The notes beneath the pieces were generated by a model. It saw nothing but the letters and a program-made list of their open reading frames with translations, had not been told where the DNA came from and did not search any database. Positions 54,201 through 64,000 of a stretch of 64,000 nucleotides of DNA are shown one piece after another; position 1 is the stretch's first letter; every line of letters starts with the position of its first letter. The DNA is from Pomphorhynchus laevis (taxonomy: Eukaryota; Acanthocephala; Palaeacanthocephala; Echinorhynchida; Pomphorhynchidae): assembly GCA_012934845.2 (NCBI GenBank), contig WNNJ02003158.1:1-64000 (forward strand), given 5' to 3'. Position numbers and translations under genes: made by a program.

Positions 54201-55305
54201 TTTTAAATAAAATTATTAAATTATTTATATGTATTTATTATTATATTTTTATTTATCATTATTTTTAATTTTAAAATAATTTAAAATACCTAGACTTAGT
54301 TATCTGATCTGATTTTATTGAAGATTAAATTCTATTTAATTTGTATAAGGATGATGTTCGTTTGCTTGTATGTAGTAAATGACACCAATTATTGTTTTCT
54401 ATAAATCTGTAAACCATTTTTCGTATGAATCTTTGCATATGTTTGTATCTAGAAAACTAATTTCTTTATTCTCGTTAGCATAATTGATGGTAAATTTAAA
54501 TGATTTTTTTATTAGCAAATAAATAATTAAGACAATCTGCACAATGGGGATACAATGAATTGGCGACCAATAGAGCTAATCGAAAGTAGCTGAAACAATA
54601 ATATTGCTGGTGTCACTACTGTAGAGAAAATATGCAAACAAGAAGAAGGGACTGTCGTGGGCACATCATGTGCATCAGTTTACGCTAATGTACAAATTAT
54701 ATGTAAATAATATAATTCAATATACAGTACTACAAGTCTAACTTAAAATCACTGCGTTGTGTTTGTCGATACATCAATAATATAGATGTATCCGTGAACT
54801 CGTTGTGTAGAAATTCCTTCACGTGAGAAAGAGAGTTTTATTCAGGATTGAATACGAGTATTGTCCTCGACAACAAATCCAAATCTGATGTTGTTTCGTC
54901 ATGATAGTACTAGGCGCATTCCGCTAAATATGCAAGAGCACTGCTACGTAAGATATGCAAAAGCACTGCACTTATCATTTTCTCCATAACTTTGCCTAGA
55001 CCCTTTAATATACTGTCTTTAAAGTTATAATTATACTTAAATTGATTCACATGGCAATCATCATTACGTTCAGCAAATTAGCGCTAAATCATTTAGTGTC
55101 GAAGCAAACAATTATTCTTCTATGAATATAATTTGTTCCATTGATCTATTAATAAAAAATTATAAATATGTATATATTAATGGAGCTTTTGTAGAAAATG
55201 ATTAATAATTATTTTTTAACTATAATAAAATTGGCATTTGTTTGAGATTTTTTAATTCACCCACTTAATTAATTGTGTTTAATCAGACTACATTGTTGTT
55301 TTTTA
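54201..55305. other. EIF2B5 intron 8, right part
   Basis: AT-rich sequence. A near-duplicate phrase GCAAGAGCACTGC(T/A) around 54928-54970 is the only local structure. No gene. Confidence 0.45.
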
Positions 55306-55311
55306 AATTGA

Positions 55312-55471
55312 ACAAATCGAGAGAAGTCAACGTAAAATTTATTGTTACAGATTTTCGATCACTACTGCTGCGATAATCATCAGAAACATATGTTCATGAT
55401 GGTGATCGCAGCAGTAGTGATCGAAAATGTTTAAGAATACATTTTACGTTGACTTCTCTCGATTTGTTTAC
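55312..55471. mobile_element. Foldback element with CTGATGA box
   Basis: About 70-bp arms: AAATCGAGAGAAGTCAACGT, GATTTTCGATCACTACTGCT and GCGAT on the left return reversed on the right, ending at CGATTTGTTTAC. The reverse strand of the left arm reads TTTCTGATGATTATCGCAGC then AGTGATCGAAAATCTG, so CTGATGA and CGAAA boxes enclose a short GAT/ATC pairing. It sits 200 bp before EIF2B5 exon 9. Confidence 0.65.
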
Positions 55472-55676
55472 TTATACAATTTCACACTATATATAGGTTT
55501 AAAAATATACAACACTTATGTATTCGTGCTAGCCGCATTTTATTTAATTATATTAAAATCACTGCATGTATTTAAAAAAGTATTACAAAAGTTTATTTTT
55601 GCAAATTATCGGTGCAATTTATGATTAAATGTATATGGTAATGTCGGCATAATGCTAATTTTACCGAATGCTTTAG

Positions 55677-55822
55677 GAGATGACGTTGTATTGCGCGATT
55701 GCATAATCTGGGAAAATACATCTATTGGAAACAACTGTTATATTTCGCATTCAGTTGTCTGCAACAACGTTTCAATTGGTCATAATGTAACAATACCTGA
55801 TATGTGTCTCATTGCTTCTGGG
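55677..55822 (+). CDS. EIF2B5: EIF2B5 exon 9 (beta-helix core)
   Basis: Continues the helix: GDDVVLRDCIIWENTSIGNN, then CYISHSVVCNNVSIGHN and VTIPDMCLIASG. The Trp in CIIW matches 'aYlWqgV.V' of other epsilon subunits and SVVCNNVSIG matches 'SlLcdnaevke'. Acceptor GCTTTAG, donor GGG/GTATGT. The next intron is only 54 nt. Confidence 0.96.
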
Positions 55823-55876
55823 GTATGTGGTGTTTTTAAATATTTTTACAACGTTGATCGATGTCTTAAGATTTAG

Positions 55877-55949
55877 ACAGTAATTCCTGCGAATACGATA
55901 CTGCAGTGTAAGAGCATAATTACTAAAACGGAGGATGTGGCAGTCAATA
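55877..55949 (+). CDS. EIF2B5: EIF2B5 exon 10 (end of beta-helix)
   Basis: Short exon reading TVIPANTILQCKSIITKTE then DVAVN; it closes the helix ('...VIpa...i'). Acceptor GATTTAG, donor A/GTAAGT. Phase 0 in, phase 1 out. Both flanking frames are open across the junctions. Confidence 0.87.
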
Positions 55950-57600
55950 GTAAGTGCATTTCTGCACTTTGCATATTTATATGTTTATCGTGATTTTCCG
56001 TATAAACTTGCTGTGATATCATTATTTTATTACTTCCAACTCCATACACCTTGACTCACAATATAGCAGATTTAAGCCTTACATATTAGTGTTGTTTCGT
56101 CCGCTACTGCCGTCCAATAAGACACCTGGGCTCATCAGAAAGCGCTGTGCCTACCTTAATTGCTTTACGTACCTTAATTGCTTTTAAGTAATTATCATTC
56201 CTTTTCTCAAAGTAGATTCTATCACATTATCTCTTGTTTTGTTGTCATTTGGATTTTGTCTAAGAAACTATAACTAATGGCGTTGAATAAATTTGTTAAT
56301 TCATATTTGTTTAATTCTATCGGACTAAATGGAACTGCTGTCAATATGTTTTACTTTTAACATCATTTCGTTATATATTTGTTATATAATTAGCTGAAAG
56401 CTGATTTAGCAGTTTATATTAACTAAGTTATACATTGAGGTGAGGGTATATGTCGCCCGCAACGCACACGTTATTACATGGGATACGCGTCACATTAAAC
56501 GTTTTTGTGTGAATTCAAAACTTCGCGGTCAGACTTTTACTTAATTTTTTTATAATGACGGCTAAAAAGCTTAAGGATTCCCGTATATTTCTAAGAATAA
56601 GCAGTTTCTATTCGCGGTTAACATCCTTGTAAGGAATTTAGTGTAGACCACGAACGCAACATCGCATCAATGAGTGTAAGGAAACTTTTAAAATTTGTTT
56701 GAATAAAATAAAACATTTTGATTTCAATCTTTATCTAATATTGACAAGTTATTTTCGGACAAGCAATCATTTGCCATTGGATAGTTATGATCGTCTTTTG
56801 TGGCTCTAGCTAGTTATGAAGCATTAATCCCCACCATAGATATGCAACTTTATTACATAATTGCATGCTTAAATTTAATATCTGCTCGTAATTTTTAATT
56901 GTAGAGATCAAAATGTGTTTAAGCATTAAAATTTAAATTATATCACTTTGACCATATGCTGGGTATTAAATAACTACGGGATCTTAATTACCTTTTTGGA
57001 CTATCTCAATCTCTTTTGCTTCAGGTTGTGATCCATAAATAAAAGGTGGTATATCTCTGAATGACAATTGTATGGATGCTTAACATGCATATACATAAAA
57101 TTTTGGTTATCACAGAAGCTCTTCAATACGACAATTTTAATACTGGAAATGTATTCTTCAATACTGAATTTTTGTATAACTGAATACATATTTTATTTAC
57201 ACCGTGTTAATTCTAATTTGGCCCATTTTCAAATATCCGTCCATTATACGATAAACGCCAACTTAATGGTGCGTTTTGCACTTTTATTACCAAAATGTAA
57301 AATCGTTGAGTATTAGAGTGAAGCATTGTCTAGCTACTAACGGTAATAATTAACAACTTTATTAGTGTAGATTACTTTGTTAGTGTGAGTAACAAAGTAA
57401 CTAAGTAAGTAACTTAGTCACTCACTTAGTGGGAATAATTTAGATAATTCAGTAACCCTGAGACATTTTTATTATATTGTGTGCAAATTTAATACATGAT
57501 GTTTGTTATACAGATAGTACGTTCAAGATAACAATATTTAGCCAGTATTTATAATTTTGGCATTTGAAGCATGTTTTATTTCATTATTTGTTTGTTTCAG
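55950..57600. other. EIF2B5 intron 10
   Basis: AT-rich intron without recognised genes. Around 57340-57430, GTTAGTGTGAGTAACAAAGT and ACTTAGTCACTCACTTAGTG give several short inverted and tandem motifs. Confidence 0.45.
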
Positions 57601-57795
57601 TATACAAATGCGTAGATATAAGTTCCCGTGAAGTTGATTCAGATGGAGCATCTTTTAATCTTTGGGGTGAACCAGTCTCGTCTACAGAAGATGACGATTC
57701 TAGCTCAGATGATGATAATTTATATCGGGCTGATAAACTTGATGAATGTTTGAATACAGTACTTGAAGAAGATTTCGACTTTCTAGATCGTGAAG
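57601..57795 (+). CDS. EIF2B5: EIF2B5 exon 11 (acidic linker)
   Basis: Encodes the linker between beta-helix and W2 domain: DGASFNLWGEPVSSTEDDD, SSSDDDNLYRAD and an acidic run LEEDFDFLDRE. Other epsilon subunits have the same 'G.ly.W.......' then Ser/Asp/Glu-rich linker. Acceptor TTGTTTCAG (the best polypyrimidine tract of the gene), donor GAAG/GTGTGT. Phase 1 on both sides. Confidence 0.93.
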
Positions 57796-58430
57796 GTGTG
57801 TATATTTGTATTATCTCGAATATGATTTTGCTGTTTTATTTGATTAAGTGTTTATCACTATGCCACCTGTAATGCCATATATCAAATTTATAATAATTTG
57901 TAGATAGCTATTATATCTTATCTAGCTTTCTCGATTTTCCATGTATTTAACTCTCCTATCTACTCTGTATTCTGATATCGTAATTTTGATGTACCATTTG
58001 GGTTGTTCGTCGTATGAATAACTATCATAGCGTACATTGGAAATGAACGTAAATGCACAATCAAATGTGCCATCAAAATAATTATGAACAAATAATTACT
58101 TTCATAACTAAATAAGCAGAAATTAAGTACACAAAAATTGTATTTTTTTATTACATGATAATAAATATCGCTTTATCTCGTAATATTAATACAAAATATT
58201 AATAGTAATATAAATATCAATATTAATAGTTGTGTATTGATATCAAAACTATTTACCTTTGAGTTGGTTTTAGTACATTGTATAATATCTTAATTTTAGG
58301 CACTATGAAAAATGCTTGCTTCGTAGAATATTGTCTGGCTACTTGTTAATGAACAGTAATGCAACTGAAAAACTGAGTCTACGTATTTTATACTATTTAT
58401 AAATTAAAAAGAATGCTAACGATGTATCAG
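57796..58430. other. EIF2B5 intron 11, left end
   Basis: AT-rich with AATATTAATA runs at 58180-58230. Nothing else seen. Confidence 0.45.
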
Positions 58431-59640
58431 AATAAAGATTAGAAGTCATCAGGAGGAACTGTAATGTGATCAGAATTCAGCCCCTATTCCTCGATCAAAC
58501 ATAGCAGCGGGGCCAAATGCATGCTAGTGACGTATTTCCTCTAATGAAATTTGATTATTTATTGTACCTTATCTAAAACAAAGTATATTGTAAGTTGATA
58601 TACATGTGCAGTCATTGTTACTATTGAAATTTTGATGACTATTTTATTCTGCACGCTACTTTAATACTATCTATTCGCCAACAGCAGTACGCTACATTTC
58701 AGTGTTGGTGGACGTCATCAGCTGCTAATCCAATACCTACGTTTCAAGTTTCGGTCCTTTTAATGTTGACTAAAGATCACTTGACTCGTCTGCTTTATTA
58801 GCATTTTGATTTAATGAAAGAATTTCGTCTCACATTTTTTAAATTTAATTGAAATAATTTCTTATTTCAAATTAAATCAGCGTCTTAAATTAAATAAAAT
58901 TTGCTGTTGGCGTATAGATAGGATTAAAGTAGCGTGCAGAATAAAAATAGTCATCACAATTTTAATACTAACAATATAACTGCATAGACATATCAACTTA
59001 AAATAAGGAAACATACGATAGATGACTAGTTTGATAATAGTAATCATTAGGAAAAATAGGTAGGTATTCAAATTGTAGGTAGCACCTTCCCCTATTAACG
59101 CTGATTTAATTTGAAATAAGAAATGATTTCAATTAAAAATTTGCAAAATGTAAGACGAAAGTCTTTCATTAAATCTAAATGCCAACAAAGCAGACGAGTC
59201 AAGTAATCGTCAGTCAACATTAAAAGGACCGAAACTTGAAACGTAGGTATTGGATCAGTAGCTGATGAGGCCCACCAATACTGGAATGTAGCGTACTGCT
59301 GTTGGCGTATAGATAGGATTAAAGTAGCGTGCAGAATAAAAATAGTCATGAAAATTTCAATAGTAACAAAGTATATTATTTATTATTTTATACATACAAA
59401 ATGTTCGCTTAAGATTTTAACTTTATTTTTAATAATATTTTGTTGGTTTATATATTTTACTACTTTATGTTTAATTGTTTTTATATTAACCTACTTTAAA
59501 ATATGCATCTATTAAATTATTTAAATGATTTTGACGAAAGTCAATATCATTACATATTACGACAATTCTTAAAATATCATTATTTAATGTATTATATGAT
59601 ATGTATAAATGACTATGCAAAAATATGTTTCTTGATAAGA
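58431..59640 (-). mobile_element. Penelope-like 3' fragment (reverse) split by a later insertion
   Basis: The reverse complement gives motif Q (about 58447-58510), ATACGTCACTAGCATGCATT, ATTTCATTAGAGGAAATA, and, after an interruption at 58590-59365, the linker region (59378-59640, with AATTATTTAAATGATTTTGA on the + strand). The gap has ACAAAGTATATT on both sides. The uninterrupted version is at 53523-54200. Confidence 0.68.
58590..59365. mobile_element. 776-bp insertion of inverted and tandem ribozyme-like repeats (motif P)
   Basis: Three copies of one unit: U1 at 58590-58875 (-), U2 partial at 58862-59000 (+), U3 at 59096-59365 (+). Each contains TAGCGTGCAGAATAAAAATA and GCTGTTGGCGTATAGATAGG; U1 and U3 also contain GGACCGAAACTTGAAACG and the CTGATGA box. 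A 12-bp duplication, ACAAAGTATATT (58578-58589 and 59366-59377), flanks it. No protein is encoded. The layout (inverted plus tandem unit, target duplication, GAAAC/CTGATGA boxes) suggests a non-autonomous element moved by a Penelope-like enzyme. Confidence 0.65.
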
Positions 59641-59689
59641 AATAAAAGCATAATTTTCTCAAATGTGGCTAAAATAACAAGGATATAAA

Positions 59690-60700
59690 TATAACTGTTG
59701 AAGGAAAAGGCACCATTGTATGGTAGTACTTTTTGAAAACATGTCCCATTGACTCATTGTATGGCAGTGCTAAAGCACTGCCTCAACCGTGTGCGGGCAT
59801 GTTTTTCTCTGTATCGAGGTAGCTTTGCTCATAAAGATTCCAGGAACTTCATTGCTAATGGACTGAAGGCTCCAAGGTTTTCAAAAATTATTGAAAATAA
59901 TGATTGACAATAATTATCTCAAATAAGACACTAATTATCAGAAATAATTATCCTTATGTAATTTACTAAGTCGTATCTGATAATGTGGTCTATTTGGATC
60001 ATATCTCATATCTCAGTGATGATTTTGTCTATTCAGCTGCATTGCGCTGCTTTGTTAAATTGATTAGAAATTAAGTGCTTGTGAATAGTAAAAAATGAAA
60101 ATAGTGAATACTGTCATTTCACAACAAAATAATGGGTTTTATGAAAAAATAAAATTTATCTTCGATAGACCGCCACATTAAAGACCTTTTAGAATTAGCA
60201 AACCGACTTATAATCAGCATGTTATTAGCTTACAATCACCTTAATAGCAAACAAATAGGCAATCTACTACAATTCGGGGCACTTGAATTATACAGAAAGA
60301 TTACGGTACATTTAAATGATCAATTGCTCAATTACCTCGAACGTTTCGATAACATTATTCTTCGATAGCTTAGTGAAGAAATTGGTAATGCAGTTTGCTT
60401 AACGTCAATCGTTAGAATGTGAAATGGTGAAGCAATTACAGCGAAAAGTCATGTTAGCATTAGTAAAAGCACAAATGAAACTATGAAAACAGAAACACTG
60501 TTTTCATCTTATAAAGTAAATCTTAGAAACAGAACGAAGTCCACGTATTTTATACTTTATATAAATTAAAAATAAAGATAAATTAATAATAAAGAAATAT
60601 AAATAAATAATAAATAATTAGAAATACTAAATTACAAATAATTATCTAAAATTTGATACAATTTATATTTGAAAAGTTAAAATTTAAAATAAAAAAAAAA
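59690..60700. other. EIF2B5 intron 11, central part
   Basis: No gene. At about 60338-60366 the reverse strand reads GAATAATGTTATCGAAACGT, again like a decayed stem II plus CGAAACG box. A short palindromic GGCAGTGCTAAAGCACTGCC at 59764-59783 forms a strong hairpin. Confidence 0.5.
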
Positions 60701-61115
60701 TTGGAATTGAGTAATAAATAATATACGATGTATTCTAATAAGGAATCGAGGTCATCAGGAAGAACTGCTTCGTTAGCAGGTTTCAATCGCAATTCCTCAA
60801 CACAATATCACAGCCGGGCAAAATACATGCTAATGACGTAGTTATTATGGGGAAATTTTATTACCTATCGAATCTTAATCTAATACAAAGAATAATATTT
60901 TTACCCATCTATAAAAATTTGCCGGTTAAGAGTTTAAATTTATTTTTAATAATATTTTGTTGATTTGTATATTTTACTATTTTCTGTTTGATTTTATTTT
61001 TTAGTATCCTAGTTTAAAATATGGATCTATTAAATTATTTAAATGATTTTTAAGAAAACCAATATCATTACATATTATGGCAATTCTTAAAATTTCATTA
61101 TTTTGTAATGAAATT
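60701..61115 (-). mobile_element. Penelope-like 3' fragment, second reverse copy
   Basis: Reverse complement of motif Q (about 60755-60815: GGAGGA-like CTTCCTGATGACCTCGATTC order) followed by the linker region (60940-61090). It corresponds to 53780-54150 and to the split copy at 58431-59640. Decayed. Confidence 0.62.
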
Positions 61116-61855
61116 TTATAGAAATTACACTGAGAAAGCCCGCTAATCTCTGGAGGAATCTATGTCCGTTTATACATCTTATGCCGCTGCATCAAGTAAA
61201 GTAATTAAACTAAAGTTTAATTAAGCATGTACGTTTGTCTGCACCGCTGTAATATAACTTGTTATTTGGAGTATCCGCTTTGTATCAAGTTCGCTTATGC
61301 ATATATTCGACTTGATACTGCAATTTCATTAAACGTGTACTCGAAATGAACACTACTTAAAGGTAAGTTTTATTTCACAATAGCTTCGATGTGTCGGGTT
61401 TCCATATTATGATCCCACTCTACTATACTACAATTTAATGAATCGTATAATTGCTATTCGTAAATGCTATTTGAAAATACAATCGTTCTTTATTTTTTGT
61501 ATTTTCGTTTGTTAAAGGCGTTTATTTATTAGCGCATTATTTTGTATGTGAAATGCACTTATTAAAGTTTCATCATTATTTTATGAAGATAGACATATTA
61601 TTAAATTTGTGAAGTGTGCATTTATACTTGATCATCAATCGAGGCACAATTGATGTAACGTTATTTAGTCTAGATTTTGTAAATAAGTGTTCTATAATTG
61701 TTTTGGTTGCTTCCACATTTAAGTTGTGTTAGTCAATTAATTATTTGTATATCATTTCGTTGCCTTACTCTATATCTATTATTTATTAAGATTATTCAAC
61801 AATACAGAGTTTTAATCGAAAATGATAGTCATTCTAATTTTTTGATGATATTTAG
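61116..61855. other. EIF2B5 intron 11, right end
   Basis: AT-rich intronic sequence leading to exon 12; nothing recognised. Confidence 0.45.
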
Positions 61856-61946
61856 CAATCGCAATGGAAATATTTCAAACAATCCAGCGAGGTATAAGGG
61901 AGCGACTCGATTCCGACAAGCTAGTTCTCGAAATAAATGGAATAAA
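61856..61946 (+). CDS. EIF2B5: EIF2B5 exon 12 (start of W2 domain)
   Basis: Reads IAMEIFQTIQRGIRERLDSD and KLVLEINGIK. Human counterpart: 'F..EVlgTLqRG.eEnis.dNLvLEINslKyAYNis'. Acceptor TATTTAG, donor AA/GTGAGT, followed by a 44-nt intron, the shortest in the gene. Confidence 0.95.
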
Positions 61947-61990
61947 GTGAGTTTTATTGATTTTTTATTATAAATTAATATTTTATTCAG

Positions 61991-62096
61991 ACATGCGTAT
62001 AATGTGCAGACACGACATTTAATTGAACATATTATCGAAGGTGTATTTCGTTTGCCAATAGACAACGCAAAGAAATATGCAGACTCCCTTGAAAAT
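61991..62096 (+). CDS. EIF2B5: EIF2B5 exon 13 (W2 domain helices)
   Basis: Reads HAYNVQTRHLIEHIIEGVFR then LPIDNAKKYADSLEN, continuing the 'LKyAYNis..evm..l..vvle' helix. The first base completes the Lys codon from exon 12. Acceptor TTATTCAG, donor AAT/GTAAGC, phase 0 out. Confidence 0.94.
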
Positions 62097-62946
62097 GTAA
62101 GCAGCGATTTTAAATTAAATTTATTAAAATAATTACTAATGTAAATAAACTTCTCAAAATCGATAATAATTATTTTTGTTCGCTACATTTATTTTTATAA
62201 ATTTAATTATTTACAAATATAATTTTATGCCAGTTATGCATGTGTTAATAAAAGGTCATATTCACTTTCGTCCATTAAATTTACTACCAGCTGTTAACTA
62301 ATATAAAATTAAACTTCTAATTAATTAAATACGTTTTATAAACTAAATTAAAATATTAATTTTTCATTAGTCAGCAACTTCATTTTGGTAAACTCCAAAT
62401 TAAATATTAAGTTACAATCCTCATGATTGCGATGTACTGTTATTACGACTCACCAGTAGATCATACTTGCCACTTTTGGCTACATTAGGATACACCTAGA
62501 CGATCCCTTTACGGCATAATTATTTTAATGCACAGAGGACTGCCGTATTGCAAATCTCATAGCTGATATGCTAGATATAATTAATTTAATTAATTATTGA
62601 TGATTTTTTTAACTATTTATTAGTTACTTATGTATTAATCAACTAATCAACTATAATAAAATTCATTAGCTTAGTTTGTACGAAATTATACTACAGCAAT
62701 TTAGCAGTAAAATGTCATTTCACCGGATCAATATTTATGGGTAGTTAGAAACAAATTAGTTAGTTAGAACAAACAATCCTCAAATTCGTTTAACGGTTCG
62801 CAATATCACGCTTAAAATTATAAATAGTTTGCCTATGATCATATGTTGTTTGTGTTAACTTCTCCTTTAATGTTTATAAATGGTGACAAATTAAAATCTA
62901 ATCCATATTTTATTAAATTCTATTTTTTATTATTTTCGTATTTTAG
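62097..62946. other. EIF2B5 intron 13
   Basis: AT-rich intron. TTAATTAATTA runs near 62578. No repeat or gene recognised. Confidence 0.5.
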
Positions 62947-63027
62947 CTTTTTCCTAAACTAGAAGAATTTGTTAAATGTTACGCTAAGGACGAAGACACA
63001 CAAGTACACTTGATATATGCGCTAGAA
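62947..63027 (+). CDS. EIF2B5: EIF2B5 exon 14 (W2 domain, last exon seen)
   Basis: Reads LFPKLEEFVKCYAKDEDTQV then HLIYALE, the counterpart of 'l..Ll..w.pvf.nYik...d.lE.L.aiEe'. Acceptor ATTTTAG, donor GAA/GTAAGA, 27 whole codons. The aromatic/acidic boxes that finish the W2 domain are not seen before 64000 and must follow downstream. A foldback and a Penelope-like RT occupy the next intron. Confidence 0.9.
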
Positions 63028-63159
63028 GTAAGAATGATATTTACATTTTATATGTATTATAGGGTTAATGCTATTGATCTTGTATATGCATTATAGTTTT
63101 ATTACAGTTTTATCCATTCAAATTAACTTTAAACTGAAATTGAATAATTATTGTAACTG

Positions 63160-63349
63160 TTCAGGAACGATCAGTTGTAATTGAAAGCCAACAAAATTGA
63201 TATTTCGCTAGTAATTACTAACATCTTCAGAAATTAAAAACAATTGTTCCTAATTTCTAAATTATTAGCGAAATAATAATTTAATTTAATATAATTACTA
63301 GCGAAATATCAATTTTGTTGATTTTCAATTACAACTGACCGTTCCTGAA
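63160..63349. mobile_element. 190-bp foldback with hammerhead-like boxes
   Basis: Arms of about 58 bp: TTCAGGAACGATCAGTTGTA through TTTCGCTAGTAATTA on the left and the near-perfect reverse complement on the right. The reverse strand of the left arm gives TTTCTGAAGATGTTAGTAAT then TACTAGCGAAATATC: CTGAAGA and CGAAA boxes around a TAGTAA/TTACTA stem. It is 310 bp upstream of a Penelope-like RT and may be its terminal repeat. Confidence 0.62.
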
Positions 63350-63660
63350 TATTTAAAATACAGATCAGAATGAATATATTTCTAACATTTTTTATAACAT
63401 TTAAAGTTAGTAATAGCGACAATCGAATAAACCACGCGATTCAAATTTTGATATTAGTAGTATAATTAACCTGACTTTTAGACTGATAGTCGTAGGATTT
63501 CAAGTTATTTATTAGTCTTAATTTAATATCGATAATGGCATTTATATGTCACTATGATTATAGTGTGACTCTATAACTAGTGGCATTTTAAGATAGTACA
63601 AAGATATTATATATATATCATGATAATTAACACCGTCAACTGGGACTTCTTATAAAGTGC

Positions 63661-64000
63661 AAAATTATAAGTTTTCAAATTGTAACACCAGCAAAAATAT
63701 ATTTACTGACTCTTTAAATAAATTAGAAGAAATTAAATCATCGCTAAGCACTAACACCATAATGATGACGATGGACATTGAAGCTTTGTATACAAGTATT
63801 CCGATCGAGGATGGCATTACGAAAGTAGGGCTATATTTAAGAAAATGCAGCTTTAGTGAATGTATGATTGAAGAATCAACACGATTACTGTCTACTGTTC
63901 TTAACAACAACTATTTCGAGTTTAACGATATTATATACAAACAGAAAATTGGTTGTGCTATGGGAACACCAGTAGCACCCCTCTTTGCCGTGTTGTATGT
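63661..64000 (+). mobile_element. Penelope-like element reverse transcriptase, runs off the window
   Basis: One open frame to the end: MTMDIEALYTSIPIEDGI (RT motif A), TVLNNNYFEFNDIIYKQ and IGCAMGTPVAPLFAVLY (motif B). The 'DieaLYTsIP...' and 'qk.G.AMGtp.aP..A.ly' patterns are specific for Penelope-like RTs. The YxDD motif and GIY-YIG domain would lie past the edge. No break is seen in the visible 340 bp, so it looks whole so far, in the sense orientation to EIF2B5. Confidence 0.88.

Larger units (their letters stand above)
29125..63027 (+). other. EIF2B5: Host gene: eIF2B epsilon subunit, exons 1-14, incomplete at 3' end
   Basis: Whole-gene span. eIF2B is the guanine-nucleotide exchange factor that recharges eIF2 with GTP for cytosolic translation initiation; epsilon is its catalytic subunit. 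I assembled 14 exons by eye; every junction uses AG acceptor and GT donor and every phase agrees, giving 581 codons with no stop. Order of parts: nucleotidyltransferase-like domain (exons 1-7), beta-helix hexapeptide repeats (8-10), acidic linker (11), start of the W2/HEAT domain (12-14). Human epsilon is about 720 residues, so roughly 90-100 W2 residues should lie past the window. Introns range from 44 nt to 7.1 kb; the large ones are full of mobile DNA. The protein is divergent but the family match is clear along its length. Confidence 0.93.

Noticed and set aside
59503-59688. 61-codon plus-strand frame MHLLNYLNDFDESQYHYILR
   Set aside because: It is the antisense of the Penelope-like linker region, which is repeated elsewhere in the opposite sense.
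60338-60366. Hammerhead-like TTATCGAAACGT on the reverse strand
   Set aside because: The GAAAC box and a short stem are there but the CTGANGA box is altered; not called as a ribozyme.

Overview
The window looks like AT-rich nuclear DNA from an invertebrate animal. It has split genes with GT-AG introns, many non-LTR retrotransposons (LINEs), Penelope-like elements (PLEs), tRNA-derived SINEs, a Tc1/IS630-type DNA transposon and foldback elements. I see no prokaryotic operon, rRNA gene or CRISPR array. The phylum cannot be fixed from this sequence alone.

Region 1 (about 1-28.1 kb) is a graveyard of LINEs. At least two related families of the Jockey/CR1/L2 type (called A and B here) and a third, more distant family (C) lie in both orientations and interrupt one another. 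Family A copies: A1 1511-3673 (-), A2 8512-9305 (-), A3 15628-19590 (-, nearly full length but with much of its endonuclease deleted), A4 27840-28125 (+). Family B copies: B1 15079-15625 (+), B2 19594-21705 (+), B3 23119-27043 (-, with a 957-codon open ORF2), B4 29574-33510 (-, decayed). Family C copies: C0 1-1495 (+), C1 4165-7341 (-), C2 about 21890-22135 (-). An R1/I-like LINE fragment, a 148-bp hairpin MITE, a 1.3-kb element with 122-bp inverted ends, and SINE copies fill the rest.

Region 2 (29.1 kb to beyond the right edge) is one host gene on the + strand: the epsilon subunit of translation initiation factor eIF2B (EIF2B5). I could place 14 coding exons between 29125 and 63027 whose splice phases all agree. 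They give 581 codons: a nucleotidyltransferase-like N-terminal domain, a left-handed beta-helix of hexapeptide repeats, an acidic linker and the start of the C-terminal W2/HEAT domain. The last W2 exon or exons lie beyond the window. The exons total 1.7 kb but are spread over about 34 kb, because the introns hold LINE B4, several PLE pieces, a decayed Tc1/IS630-like transposon, an RTE-type LINE remnant and many foldbacks.

The most unusual layer is in the introns of region 2. It contains a hammerhead-ribozyme core (37981-38024), a head-to-head pair of weaker hammerhead-like motifs, two families of repeats that pair a CTGATGA box with a GAAAC box in circularly permuted order, and a 776-bp insertion built from inverted and tandem copies of one of those repeats with a 12-bp target duplication. 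Together these look like PLE terminal repeats and possibly non-autonomous, ribozyme-bearing relatives of them (retrozyme-like). A PLE reverse-transcriptase reading frame, open as far as it can be seen, runs off the right edge.
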